A stretch of DNA of 13,413 nucleotides. Origin: Candidatus Sulfopaludibacter sp. SbA3. GTDB lineage: Bacteria; Acidobacteriota; Vicinamibacteria; Vicinamibacterales; UBA2999. Positions within the stretch are counted from its first letter, which is position 1, and each line of letters begins with the position of its first letter. A model generated the notes under the pieces. That model saw only the letters and a list, made by a program, of their open reading frames with translations. It made no database searches and was not told the origin of the DNA. This document shows positions 5,649-13,243 of the stretch, piece by piece. The position numbers and the translations under genes were made by a program. The stretch lies in assembly GCA_945866285.1 (NCBI GenBank), contig CAMBHC010000037.1, positions 1 through 13,413 on the forward strand. Direction: 5' to 3'.

Positions 5649-6943
5649 GTCGCTACCATCCTATCCTCCTTCGCTAAAGATACGGAGGACAAGTCGCGCG
5701 CGGCCAGCGTATGCAAAGGCCCGATGCGAAACAGTTGCGGCCAGGCGGCCCGCACGATCGACACCACCAGCAGCGTCGCCAACCCGCCGCCAATCACCGA
5801 CAGCGTCGGGCCCAACAGCGCCGCGGTCGCGCCGCTTTCAAACGCACCGAACTCATTCGAGAAGCCGACGAACACGTAGTTGATGGCCGACACGCGCCCG
5901 CGCAGGTGGTCAGGGGTAATCGTCTGCTCGAGGGTCAGCCGTATGACGACACTCACATTGTCGAAGACGCCGGTGAGGAACAGGCAGGCCATCGACAGCG
6001 GGAACGAACGGGAGAGACCAAAACCGATGGTGGCCAGCCCGAAGCCGGCGACGACCAACAGGAGGATGCGACCGGGCCGTTGCCAAGGCTGCAGGCGCGT
6101 CGTGACCAACGCCATCGTCAGCGCACCGACAGCGGGTGCCGCGCGTAACCAGCCGAGGCCGGCAGGTCCGACCGCGAGAATGTCCTTGGCGAAGACCGGC
6201 AGCAACGCGACGGCGCCGCCGAACAACACCGCGAACAGGTCCAGCGTGATGGCCGCCAGGAACAACGGGTTATTACGGACGAAACGGAAGCCGGCAAACA
6301 CATCGCCGGCACGGTGCCGGCTGGTCGCCGGCGGAGGGCGGCGGACCGGCATGGTCGACAGCGCGACCACGAAGACGACCTGGCCAACGGCCGCCAGCGC
6401 GAATGCGAGGGTCGCACTGCCGGTGAGGGCGATCAGCAGTCCGCCAATGGCCGGCCCCGTGATCGCGGCCAACTGGAAGGTCGATGACAGCCACGCATTG
6501 GCGTTGGCAAACTCGGCAGGCGCCAGCAGCTGCGGCAGGATGGTGTTGACCGACGGCGACGCAAACGCGCGCGCCGTGCCCACGAGCGCCAGCAGCGAAT
6601 AAATCACCCACAACGAACCGTTGGCGGCCGACACCAGCGCCAGCCCAGTCGCCACCAGCGTGAGCATGGCGTGCGCGAAGATGCCGATGTTGCGGCGCGG
6701 ATACCGGTCGGCGGCGTTGCCTGCGACAATCATCAGCAGCAGCACCGGCGCCAGTTCGACGGCGCCGACCAGGCCCAGGGCCCACGCGTCGCCGGTGCGC
6801 TCGTACAGCATCCAGCCGACAGCGACGTTGATCATTTGCCAGCCCGCGATGGCCGCGAACCGGCCGATGGCAAATCGGCGAACGAAGGAGTGACGCAGAG
6901 CCGCGAGGCCGCCGGCCGGCGGCCTCGCGAAGTGATCGGTCAT
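5645..6943 (-). CDS. MFS transporter, MFS_3 (EntS-like exporter) type
   Basis: This 432-residue, probably 12-helix inner-membrane protein belongs to the major facilitator superfamily. The N-terminal half contains AGWQMINVAVGWMLYERTGD, ALGLVGAVELAPVLLLMIVA and GNAADRYPRRN, the pattern of the MFS_3 (EntS/enterobactin exporter-like) family, including the D-R-x-x-R-R cytoplasmic loop. A second half carries DHLRGRVSAINYVF near residue 345-358, also typical. Substrate is unknown; relatives export siderophores, drugs or other small molecules. Its ATG shares a base with the NHL gene stop (TAATG, 6941-6945), and its own stop overlaps the proline dehydrogenase start. A perfect 28-bp palindrome sits in codons 5-14, just inside the gene. 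A role in proline handling is possible but rests only on position. Confidence 0.88.
   Translation of the reverse strand: MTDHFARPPAGGLAALRHSFVRRFAIGRFAAIAGWQMINVAVGWMLYERTGDAWALGLVGAVELAPVLLLMIVAGNAADRYPRRNIGIFAHAMLTLVATGLALVSAANGSLWVIYSLLALVGTARAFASPSVNTILPQLLAPAEFANANAWLSSTFQLAAITGPAIGGLLIALTGSATLAFALAAVGQVVFVVALSTMPVRRPPPATSRHRAGDVFAGFRFVRNNPLFLAAITLDLFAVLFGGAVALLPVFAKDILAVGPAGLGWLRAAPAVGALTMALVTTRLQPWQRPGRILLLVVAGFGLATIGFGLSRSFPLSMACLFLTGVFDNVSVVIRLTLEQTITPDHLRGRVSAINYVFVGFSNEFGAFESGATAALLGPTLSVIGGGLATLLVVSIVRAAWPQLFRIGPLHTLAARDLSSVSLAKEDRMVAT
6902..6929. repeat. Perfect 28-bp palindrome in the 5' coding region of the MFS gene
   Basis: The segment is self-complementary with no mismatch (half-site CGCGAGGCCGCCGG, centre between 6915 and 6916). 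It begins about 12 nt after the MFS start codon on the minus strand and encodes residues around ARPPAGGL. In mRNA it could form a very stable stem in the initiation region; in DNA it could serve as a symmetrical protein site. It is entirely G/C apart from one A/T pair per arm. Confidence 0.85.
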
Positions 6944-8133
6944 TACTTGGCGGCGGGGGCGCCCTTCTTCATCACGAGCTTCTGCACGCGCCAGTTGATG
7001 AGCTCACCGACCCAGATCTCATTCTCCGAGGGGCAGGCGATCGCGTGAATCCAGCCGAACTCGCCGAGGTTGCGGCCCGGCTGCCCGTAGACGCCGAGCA
7101 CCTTGCCTTCGAGCGACACTTTGTAGATGCGGCTCGGATACAGGTCGCCGACGAACAACACCGGGTTCGGGCCCGGCGTCATGCACAGCGCGTCAGGGGC
7201 ACCGGGCGCTTGCGATCCGGTCTTGGCGTTGGGCGCCTCGGCGCCGTAGACGATCTTGCCGCGCTTGGTGTCGACCGGCACGTCGATGATGAACTCGCGG
7301 AGGTACTTGCCGTTCGCATCCAGGACCTGGATGCGACGGTTGCCGCGGTCCGCCACGTAGATCTCATCCTTCGGCGACACCGCGATCCCGTGCGGGGTGT
7401 CGAACTGGCCCGGGCCGGTGCCGAGCGAACCCCAGCTGGCAACCCATTCGCCCTTCGCGTTCACCTTGGCCACGCGGGAATTGATATAGCCGTCGGTGAA
7501 GTACGAATTGCCCTGCGAATCCCAGGCGACGTCGGTCGGCTGGTTGAACACGTTGTCGCGATGCACCGGCAGCGGGTTGCGCGGGTTGTTGTTCGGCGGA
7601 CGCGTAATGGCGACCCCGGCGCGCTCGAGGATGCTGGTCAACTGTGAGGCGTAGTCGGGTGGCACGTCCAGGTGAGACGACTCACCGCGGCGCCCAAAGA
7701 CCCACACCACCCGTCCCTGCGGGTTCATCTTCAGGATCATGTTCGAGCCCTTGTCGACAATCCAGATGTTGTCCTGCTTGTCGATGCGGACGGCGTGCGC
7801 GTAGGCCAGGGCGAAGTTACCCTTGCCGACTTCACGCACGAACTTGCCCTTGGGATCGAACTCGAGCAGCTGCGCGGCCTGGGTCATGTAGGCCGGGCCG
7901 GAGACGTCGCCACGGGAAAACACGAAGACGTGCCCCTTGGAGTTGGTCGCGACCCCGGCGACTTCACCGAAGTGAATGTCGGGCGGCAGCGTAAGCGGGT
8001 CGGGCACCGATTCGAATTGCAGTTCCGGAACGGCAGCCGCCTGGGTTGCGCCGGCCGGCGTTTGCGTGGCCACGGGTACGACGGCCCAAGTGATGAGCGA
8101 AGCGGCGAGGATGAAGCGTTTCATTCCGCACAT
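6943..8133 (-). CDS. Secreted NHL-repeat beta-propeller protein
   Basis: This is a 396-residue exported protein. A signal peptide (KRFILAASLITWAVVPVATQ) is followed by five or six NHL-type blades. Clear ones are FGEVAGVATNSKGHVFVFSR, AHAVRIDKQDNIWIVDKGSN, PTDVAWDSQGNSYFTDGYIN, PHGIAVSPKDEIYVADRGNR and IHAIACPSENEIWVGELINW. The layout recalls the peptidyl-alpha-hydroxyglycine alpha-amidating lyase fold, but I cannot confirm lyase residues, and most bacterial members have no assigned function. ATGs exist at 8133 and 8124; an AGGG lies 4 nt before the first, while the second gives the more typical Met-Lys-Arg signal-peptide start. The gene lies 85 nt after the GntP-type permease and overlaps the MFS start by one base, so it probably shares a transcript with them. 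Confidence 0.85.
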   Translation of the reverse strand: MCGMKRFILAASLITWAVVPVATQTPAGATQAAAVPELQFESVPDPLTLPPDIHFGEVAGVATNSKGHVFVFSRGDVSGPAYMTQAAQLLEFDPKGKFVREVGKGNFALAYAHAVRIDKQDNIWIVDKGSNMILKMNPQGRVVWVFGRRGESSHLDVPPDYASQLTSILERAGVAITRPPNNNPRNPLPVHRDNVFNQPTDVAWDSQGNSYFTDGYINSRVAKVNAKGEWVASWGSLGTGPGQFDTPHGIAVSPKDEIYVADRGNRRIQVLDANGKYLREFIIDVPVDTKRGKIVYGAEAPNAKTGSQAPGAPDALCMTPGPNPVLFVGDLYPSRIYKVSLEGKVLGVYGQPGRNLGEFGWIHAIACPSENEIWVGELINWRVQKLVMKKGAPAAK

Positions 8134-8218
8134 TCTGCCCTACTTCGCGCCTCGGCGCATTATTCCAGTGCGGCTGGCCTGGCGCGGCGGCGGTCCGGGC
8201 GCAACCATTCGGAAGCGA

Positions 8219-9604
8219 TTAGAACGCGCCGAACGTCGAGCCCAGCACCAGCACCACCATCAACGCCAGCAACGGGCCGGCCACCGAGACCATGAACATG
8301 TCGAAGTAGGCCTCGCGATGCGTGAGACGGCAAATGCCGAGCATGGTGATGACGGCGCCGTTGTGCGGCAACGAGTCGAGGCCGCCACACGCGATGGCAG
8401 CCACGCGGTGCAGCAGTTCGGGACTGATGCCGGCAGCCGTGGCCGCTGCCAGGTAGGTCTTGCCCATCATGCCGAGGGCCAGGCCCAGGCCGCCGGCGGC
8501 CGAACCGGTAATGCCGGCCATGATGTTCACGGCGATGGCCTCGCTCACCAGCACGTTCGAGGTCAGGCTGCCGAGCGCCGCCTGCACCGTGGCGAACGCC
8601 GCCAGCGAAGCAATCACCGCACCGTAGGCAATCTCGGATGCGGTGTTGAAAATGGGTAACATCGCGCTGAACGTGCCTTGGTTCAGCGAGCCTTTCAGAT
8701 CCTGCCAACGCGAGAAGTGCAGGGCAATCGCCGTGAGGTTGGCCAGGCCGAGCGCCGCGACCAGCGCCCACAGTCCGCGCACGTCGTTCACGCCCACGCC
8801 GCCGAACTTCGGCTCCTTCAGGTAGGCCAGATCCATCGCCGGGATAATCCACCAGGTCATGGCGACGTTCATGACCAGCACCATCACGAGCGGCAGGACG
8901 GCCACCAGCAGTGACGGCTCGCTGGCCGTCGGCGACGCGTCCTGGGTGTCGAGTGGATGGTGCCCGTAGCCCTCGCCGGCCGCCGCGGCCTTCCTGGCGC
9001 GGTGGCTCAGCCACCACGCGCCGAACACGAACATCACCAGGCCGCCAATGCTGCCCACGCCAGGCGCGGCGAACGCGTCGGTACCGAAGAACGCGATCGG
9101 CATGGCGTTCTGAATGGACGGAGTACCCGGGATCCCACTGAGTGTGAACGTGGCGCCGCCCAGCATGACCGCGGCCGGGATGAACCGTTTCGGCGTGTTC
9201 GAGTTGCGGAAGATGGCGACGGCCACCGGATAGGCCGCGAAGATGACCACCAGCACTGACACGCCGCCGTAGGTCAACACCGCACATGCCAGGACGATGG
9301 CGAGGATCGACTGCTTCGGCCCGAGGCGCCCGACGATCCACTTGGCAATCGCCGATGCCGATCCCGAATCCGCCATTAATCGGCCGAGAATGGCCCCGAG
9401 GCCGAACAACGCGAAGTAGCCGGCGACGAATCCGCCCAGGCTCTTCATGTAGATCTGGCTGAGCACGGCGAGCAGCCGCGTTTCGCCGCCGACCAGCGCG
9501 GCCAACAGGGCCAACAGCGGAGCGACCAGCAAGACGTTGAACCCGCGGTAGGCGAGGTACATCAGGAGGCCGAGGGAGAGCAAAATGCCGAGGACGCCAA
9601 TCAT
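8219..9604 (-). CDS. GntP-family permease (organic acid / sugar acid : H+ symporter type)
   Basis: This inner-membrane permease of about 461 residues has a dozen or more hydrophobic segments (IGVLGILLSLGLLMYLAYRG, VLLVAPLLALLAALVGG and so on). GntP-family marks include GGFVAGYFALFGLGAILGRL with M-x-x-S-G following, FTLSGIPGTPSIQNAMP, and near the C-terminus (from about residue 407) GGLDSLPHNGAVITML with LTHREAY. GntP members import gluconate and related hydroxy or keto acids; the substrate here is unknown. The ATG at 9602-9604 is preferred to an in-frame TTG at 9613; neither has a clear Shine-Dalgarno. It is the first gene of the minus-strand run and is divergent from the beta-barrel gene. 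The secreted gluconolactonase-like protein nearby could supply a sugar acid, which is inference only. Confidence 0.88.
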   Translation of the reverse strand: MIGVLGILLSLGLLMYLAYRGFNVLLVAPLLALLAALVGGETRLLAVLSQIYMKSLGGFVAGYFALFGLGAILGRLMADSGSASAIAKWIVGRLGPKQSILAIVLACAVLTYGGVSVLVVIFAAYPVAVAIFRNSNTPKRFIPAAVMLGGATFTLSGIPGTPSIQNAMPIAFFGTDAFAAPGVGSIGGLVMFVFGAWWLSHRARKAAAAGEGYGHHPLDTQDASPTASEPSLLVAVLPLVMVLVMNVAMTWWIIPAMDLAYLKEPKFGGVGVNDVRGLWALVAALGLANLTAIALHFSRWQDLKGSLNQGTFSAMLPIFNTASEIAYGAVIASLAAFATVQAALGSLTSNVLVSEAIAVNIMAGITGSAAGGLGLALGMMGKTYLAAATAAGISPELLHRVAAIACGGLDSLPHNGAVITMLGICRLTHREAYFDMFMVSVAGPLLALMVVLVLGSTFGAF

Positions 9605-9741
9605 GCGTGCCAAGAATGGCCGCGGAGGACAAGCGGGCGCAAGCCCTAAGTGCTGGCCCGGCGCGGGCGGCTGTGCTGATTGAGGAAGCCGCGAACGCGT
9701 TCAGGCACAGAACTTGATAGAGACCGGGTGAAAGGAACCGA
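9605..9741. promoter_or_regulatory. Divergent intergenic region between permease and beta-barrel genes
   Basis: This 137-nt gap must contain the promoters of both divergent genes. A Shine-Dalgarno AAAGGAA at 9731-9737 (+) serves the beta-barrel gene. I see no convincing -10/-35 pair on either strand and no obvious operator. Confidence 0.4.
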
Positions 9742-10233
9742 ATGGTCACCACGAGTGGACATCGCCTGGTACTCGCGGCCGTCTTTACCGCCTGTTTCAT
9801 CATCCTCGCGCCAGGGGCGGCGCGGGCACAGTCCTCAATAGGCTTCGACGGCGGCGCCTCGATCAATCCCACCCAGGTCTATACCGGCGTGTATTGGGAG
9901 TCGGCCAACATCGGCGGCCGCTTTCACTTGCGCCCAGGCATCGACGGCAGCTTTGGTGATGACCTGCGGCTGGGCACCGTCAACATCGACCTGCTCACCA
10001 AGTTCCAATTGGGCCAGACGGGATGGTCGCTGATTCAGGGCGGCGGCCCCACCATCGTCATCGTGAAGTACACCGGCATCAATGAGGATGCGCCCCGCGA
10101 GGTGCATGCCGGCGGCAGTTACCTGTTCGGGTTCCAGCACGACAACGGCTTCTTCGCCGAGTTCCGGGTTGGCGGCGGCAGTTACGTGCCGCAGCTCAAG
10201 ATGGGCGTCGGCTGGGCGGTCGAGATCAAATAA
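9742..10233 (+). CDS. Small outer-membrane beta-barrel-like protein
   Basis: This 163-residue secreted protein has a signal peptide (hydrophobic LVLAAVFTACFIILAPGAARA, cleavage before QSS near residue 30). The rest is short alternating hydrophobic strands separated by glycine-rich turns, e.g. GGRFHLRPGIDGSFGDDL, NIDLLTKFQLGQTGWSLIQG, GGSYLFGFQHDNGFFAEFRV and KMGVGWAVEIK. This suggests an 8-stranded OmpA/OmpW-like barrel. The C-terminus ends in Lys rather than the usual aromatic residue, so barrel assignment is by pattern, not by a recognised family motif. The ATG is preceded by AAAGGAA at 5-6 nt spacing. A strong hairpin follows immediately after the TAA. Function is unknown. Confidence 0.78.
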   Translation: MVTTSGHRLVLAAVFTACFIILAPGAARAQSSIGFDGGASINPTQVYTGVYWESANIGGRFHLRPGIDGSFGDDLRLGTVNIDLLTKFQLGQTGWSLIQGGGPTIVIVKYTGINEDAPREVHAGGSYLFGFQHDNGFFAEFRVGGGSYVPQLKMGVGWAVEIK

Positions 10234-10275
10234 GCCGCAGAGGACACCGGGGACGCCTTTGGGGGCCTCTGTGGC
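10234..10275 (+). terminator. Hairpin directly after the beta-barrel gene
   Basis: GCCGCAGAGG (10234-10243) pairs with CCTCTGTGGC (10266-10275) as a 10-bp stem with one G-U pair, starting at the base after the stop codon. The loop is 22 nt and no T tract follows. It may protect the mRNA 3' end or act as an atypical terminator. The rest of the gap to 10437 shows no gene. Confidence 0.4.
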
Positions 10276-10437
10276 AAGCTCTTCACATGAAGCGGAGCGT
10301 ACGCACTCCTGGGATGACCCGAGTGCGCGCGGCGAGCGGGTGCCGGGCGGACCACGGCGCTTGCCGATGGTCGAATCGAAGATGCTGGTGGGAAAATCTA
10401 CGCGTTTGCGACGAGCACGTGCCTGGTCCGACGAAGT

Positions 10438-10459
10438 GGCCGGGACTAAAGTCCCGGCC
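10438..10459. repeat. 22-bp REP-like hairpin between convergent genes
   Basis: GGCCGGGACT (10438-10447) and AGTCCCGGCC (10450-10459) form a perfect 10-bp stem with a 2-nt AA spacer. It lies 14 nt past the stop of the minus-strand NHL gene, in the convergent gap. It lacks a T tract on either strand, so it may be a bidirectional transcript-end hairpin or a dispersed repeat. Its ACT-N2-AGT core is shared with the hairpin at 12747-12766. Confidence 0.65.
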
Positions 10460-10473
10460 CTCCGCACTCTTCG

Positions 10474-11640
10474 CTACTTCTTGACGTAACGCTGCAGCTT
10501 GCGCGGACCGACTTCGGCGCCGTAGATCACGCCGTCCTTGTCCGCCGCCACGCCTTCAGCCGCCAACGTGCCCCTCGCCGTCGCATCCGTGTTGCTCGGA
10601 TCCGGGATGAAGGCGATCACCTTGCCGTCCTTGGCGCTGCCGATGCGGATGCCGCGCAGCCACTTGCCGTGGGCCGGGTTCACCGAACCCGATTCCGAGT
10701 CGGCCCCGTAGATCATGTCGTTCTTGTCGATGAAGATGCCGCTCAAGCGGCTGAACTGGTACCAGGTGTCCAGCGTCTTGAGAGTCGCCGCATCAAGAAT
10801 CTGGATACGGTTGTTGGAGCGATCGGCCACGAACAGGCGGCCCTTCGCGTCGAACGCCAGGCTGTGGGGCTGATCGAACTCACCCTCGAGGCCGGTGCCC
10901 TTCTTGCCGTACTGCATCAGGAACTTGCCGGTCTTGTCGAACTTGATCAGGCGCGAGTTGGCGCCGCCGTGTCCTTCGGCCACCAGGATGTCGCCGTTGG
11001 GATACGTGATCACGTCATTTGGCTGGTAGAACGACGCCGGGTCGGCCGCGTCGGCGCCCGGCGGGTTGCCGCCGGCCTTGCCAAGCGTCAGCAGGACCTT
11101 GCCCTCGGGGCTGAACTTGACCACCTGGTTGCCCACCACCTTGGCGGGCATCGGCGGCATGGGCGCATCGGCGGGCTGGCCGGGACGACGGGCCGGCAGG
11201 TTACCGTTGCCGTCGGCGACCCAGATGTTGCCATCGCGGTCAACGTGAATGCCGTGCGGGAAGACAAACATGCCCTGGCCGAAGCTCGCCACCATCTTGC
11301 CGGTCGCGTCGAACTTGAAGACGGTGTTGAGCGGGGACATCTCGCCCTTGGCGGCATCCCAGCAGGTGTTGACCTGGCAGCGCTCGGCGACCCAGACACT
11401 CTTGCCGTCCTTGTCGATATCGACGGCACTGGTCGAGCCCCAGGTGCGGCCCTCGGGCAGCTTCGCGGAGCCCTCGATCGTGTTGTAGGGATTCGGCGCG
11501 TCATTGACCGGCGTCACCGCCAGCCATGGCCCCGACGGCGCCGCCGGCGCGGGCGCCTGCGCATAGAAACCGCCGCCCAATGCTCCCACCGTCACGACCC
11601 CAGCCGCGACCAGCAAACCCACTCGTATTGCACGTCCCAT
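10474..11640 (-). CDS. Secreted NHL-repeat beta-propeller protein (second copy type)
   Basis: This 388-residue exported protein has an N-terminal signal segment (GRAIRVGLLVAAGVVTVGAL) and a Pro/Ala linker, then about six NHL blades. Examples are PHGIHVDRDGNIWVADGNGN, QPNDVITYPNGDILVAEGHG, QPHSLAFDAKGRLFVADRSN, LSGIFIDKNDMIYGADSESG and AAEGVAADKDGVIYGAEVGP. Two cysteines in AERCQVNTCWD (near residues 88-94) could form a disulfide. The ATG at 11638-11640 is chosen because GGGAGG lies 7 nt upstream; an ATG at 11655 has no ribosome site. It is divergent from the SMP-30-like gene, with about 77 nt shared upstream. It is the same fold class as the protein at 6943-8133 but only loosely similar. Substrate or ligand is unknown. 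Confidence 0.86.
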   Translation of the reverse strand: MGRAIRVGLLVAAGVVTVGALGGGFYAQAPAPAAPSGPWLAVTPVNDAPNPYNTIEGSAKLPEGRTWGSTSAVDIDKDGKSVWVAERCQVNTCWDAAKGEMSPLNTVFKFDATGKMVASFGQGMFVFPHGIHVDRDGNIWVADGNGNLPARRPGQPADAPMPPMPAKVVGNQVVKFSPEGKVLLTLGKAGGNPPGADAADPASFYQPNDVITYPNGDILVAEGHGGANSRLIKFDKTGKFLMQYGKKGTGLEGEFDQPHSLAFDAKGRLFVADRSNNRIQILDAATLKTLDTWYQFSRLSGIFIDKNDMIYGADSESGSVNPAHGKWLRGIRIGSAKDGKVIAFIPDPSNTDATARGTLAAEGVAADKDGVIYGAEVGPRKLQRYVKK

Positions 11641-11647
11641 TCGAATG

Positions 11648-11653
11648 CCTCCC
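11648..11653 (-). promoter_or_regulatory. Shine-Dalgarno deciding the NHL gene start
   Basis: GGGAGG on the minus strand is spaced 7 nt from the ATG at 11640. It overlaps the second codon of the longer in-frame reading from 11655, which argues against that longer start. Confidence 0.75.
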
Positions 11654-11717
11654 ATGAGCAGAAGATATTACACGTTCCCGGGATAAGATTGGCTGTCTGG
11701 CCAGCTGAGGTAACCGA

Positions 11718-12701
11718 ATGCGCGCACTGACACTCGCCCTGTTCACGTCCCTACTTGGCGCCCCGCTCCTGGCGCAAGCCCCGCCCCCGCCGGTGGTGGC
11801 CGAAGTCACCGCGACCGCCATTCCGGGCGTGATCGCCGCCGGCACCAAGGTCGAGGTTATCAAGGGCGGGTTTTCTGGCACCGAGGGCCCCATCGGCATG
11901 GCCGATGGCAGCGTCCTGTTCACCGAAACCCAAGCCAACCGCATCACGCGGATCGACCAGGACAACAACCTCACGACCTTCCTCGAGAACACCAACGGCT
12001 CCAACGGCCTCGCCTTCGACGCCAAGGGCCGCCTGATTTCGGTGCAGACCACGCCCGGCAAGACGCTGATCGGCGTGATTTACCCCACGGGCCAGGCGGC
12101 CACGCTGTCGGACAACTTCGATGGCAAGCCCTACGGCCGGCCCAACGACCTGGTGGTCGACAGGAAGGGCGGCGTGTATTTCTCTGAGCCGGGACCGAAC
12201 GCGACACCCGGACAACCGCCACCGACGCCACCGCTGACGCCCGCGGTCTATTACGTGCCGGCCGGCGGCAAGTCGATGCGCATCGCGGAAGGCATTGCCC
12301 GCCCCAACGGCATTCAGCTCAGCCCCGATGAGAAGACGCTGTACGTGAACGACACATCGGGGGAGTACCTACTGGCCTTCGAGATCAAGCCCGACGGCTC
12401 GCTCGGCAACCGCCGCAACTTCGCGAAGTACCCGACGGTGACCCAGCCGGCCGCAGGTGGATTCAACAGCGGTGCCGACGGCCTGGCGATCGACAACAAT
12501 GGCCGCGTCTACGTGGTGTCGCTCGGCGGCGTCCACGTGTTCAGCCCGACGGGTGACTTGCTCGGCACCATTCCCGTGTCGCTGCAGGCGCAGAACATCG
12601 CCTTTGCGGGCGCCGACAAGAAGACGCTGTACATCGTCGGCCGCGGCGCCGCCTTCAAGGTCCGCCTGCTCGCCGAAGGATACAAGGGGCGCGCGAAGTA
12701 A
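11718..12701 (+). CDS. Secreted SMP-30/gluconolactonase/LRE-like protein
   Basis: This 327-residue protein has a signal peptide (MRALTLALFTSLLGAPLLAQ), a short Pro-rich linker and a six-bladed propeller of the SMP-30/gluconolactonase family. The usual divalent-metal ligands are all present: Glu56 (TEGP), Asn143 (RPND), Asn197 (RPNGIQLSPDEKTLYV) and Asp254 (ADGLAID). Family enzymes hydrolyse sugar lactones such as glucono-1,5-lactone to the acid, usually with Ca2+ or Zn2+. Export implies periplasmic or extracellular action. TGAGG at 11706-11710 is a suitable ribosome site 7 nt before the ATG. It diverges from the NHL gene. Lactonase activity is likely but the substrate is unknown. A GntP-type permease about 2 kb away could take up the product (inference). 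Confidence 0.88.
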   Translation: MRALTLALFTSLLGAPLLAQAPPPPVVAEVTATAIPGVIAAGTKVEVIKGGFSGTEGPIGMADGSVLFTETQANRITRIDQDNNLTTFLENTNGSNGLAFDAKGRLISVQTTPGKTLIGVIYPTGQAATLSDNFDGKPYGRPNDLVVDRKGGVYFSEPGPNATPGQPPPTPPLTPAVYYVPAGGKSMRIAEGIARPNGIQLSPDEKTLYVNDTSGEYLLAFEIKPDGSLGNRRNFAKYPTVTQPAAGGFNSGADGLAIDNNGRVYVVSLGGVHVFSPTGDLLGTIPVSLQAQNIAFAGADKKTLYIVGRGAAFKVRLLAEGYKGRAK

Positions 12702-12710
12702 CTGGCGCGC

Positions 12711-12766
12711 GTGCCAGGAGGGCGGCACGTCAGAGAGTGCCAGGAGGGCAGCACTTCAGTGCTGCC
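12711..12766. repeat. 26-bp imperfect tandem repeat ending in a palindromic hairpin
   Basis: Two 26-nt units, 12711-12736 and 12737-12762, share 22 positions; both begin GTGCCAGGAGGGC. The second leads into a perfect 9-bp stem, GGCAGCACT (12747-12755) with AGTGCTGCC (12758-12766), with a 2-nt TC spacer. The block lies between the SMP-30-like stop and the FmdB ribosome site (GGAG at 12767-12770). Confidence 0.8.
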
Positions 12767-12778
12767 GGAGACAAACAT

Positions 12779-13027
12779 ATGCCGATGTTCGAATACGCCT
12801 GCAAGTCGTGCGGAAAAGAATTTGAAGTGCTGGTGCGCCCGAACACCGCGGCACCGTCGTGCCCGGCGTGCCAGGGCAGCGAGCTCGACAAACTGATCTC
12901 GATTCCGGCGGTCAAGTCCGAGTCGACGCACGCCCTGGCGCTCGGCGCCGCCAAGAAACGCGACGCCGGTCAAGCGAATCACAACGCGCGCGTGCAGCGC
13001 GAATACGAACTGCATCACAACGACTAA
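12779..13027 (+). CDS. FmdB-family small zinc-ribbon protein
   Basis: This 82-residue protein opens MPMFEYACKSCGKEFEVL, the FmdB/CxxC_CXXC_SSSS zinc-ribbon signature: an aromatic-rich start, C8-x2-C11, then C28-x2-C31 in CPACQGSELDKLIS. A charged, probably helical or flexible C-terminal tail follows with several His residues. FmdB was named as a putative regulator of formamide metabolism, but most members are uncharacterised. I choose the ATG at 12779 because GGAG at 12767-12770 precedes it and the family motif starts there; the longer frame from 12737 runs through the repeat. It lies 29 nt upstream of lysW on the same strand and may be co-transcribed with it. Confidence 0.87.
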   Translation: MPMFEYACKSCGKEFEVLVRPNTAAPSCPACQGSELDKLISIPAVKSESTHALALGAAKKRDAGQANHNARVQREYELHHND

Positions 13028-13056
13028 CCCCCAACCCTTGATAGGATTTCCACGCG

Positions 13057-13242
13057 ATGGCTCTTCCGACCGCGACTGGCACGGCGCCGTGCCCCGAATG
13101 CTTTGCTGACGTCACCCTCTCCAAGGTGATGCAGAACGAAATCACCCAGTGCCCCGGCTGCGGCGCCGAGCTCGAGATTACTGCACTCGAGCCGCTGACG
13201 CTGGCGCTGGCGCCCCAAGAAGAAGAGGACTGGGGTGAGTAA
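13057..13242 (+). CDS. lysW: LysW amino-group carrier protein
   Basis: This 61-residue acidic carrier protein protects the alpha-amino group of intermediates in LysW-mediated lysine and/or arginine biosynthesis. It has a zinc ribbon with C12-x2-C15 and C32-x2-C35 (APCPECFADV, TQCPGCGAEL) and the diagnostic C-terminal EDWGE. The side-chain carboxylate of its terminal Glu61 is joined to the amino group of alpha-aminoadipate or glutamate. LysX follows at once and performs that ligation. A short AGGA lies about 10 nt before the ATG. Whether the pathway makes lysine, arginine or both depends on genes beyond the right edge. Confidence 0.95.
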   Translation: MALPTATGTAPCPECFADVTLSKVMQNEITQCPGCGAELEITALEPLTLALAPQEEEDWGE

Positions 13243-13243
13243 C

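Noticed and set aside
8160..9872. A 570-codon minus-strand open frame
   Set aside because: It overlaps the GntP-type permease, whose hydrophobic family-matching sequence is clearly the true frame; the longer one is Arg/Gly/His-rich with no domain.
10669..11730. A 353-codon plus-strand open frame antisense to the second NHL gene
   Set aside because: Shadow of repeated NHL codons; no signal peptide or family motif, while the opposite strand has an ideal ribosome site and six NHL blades.
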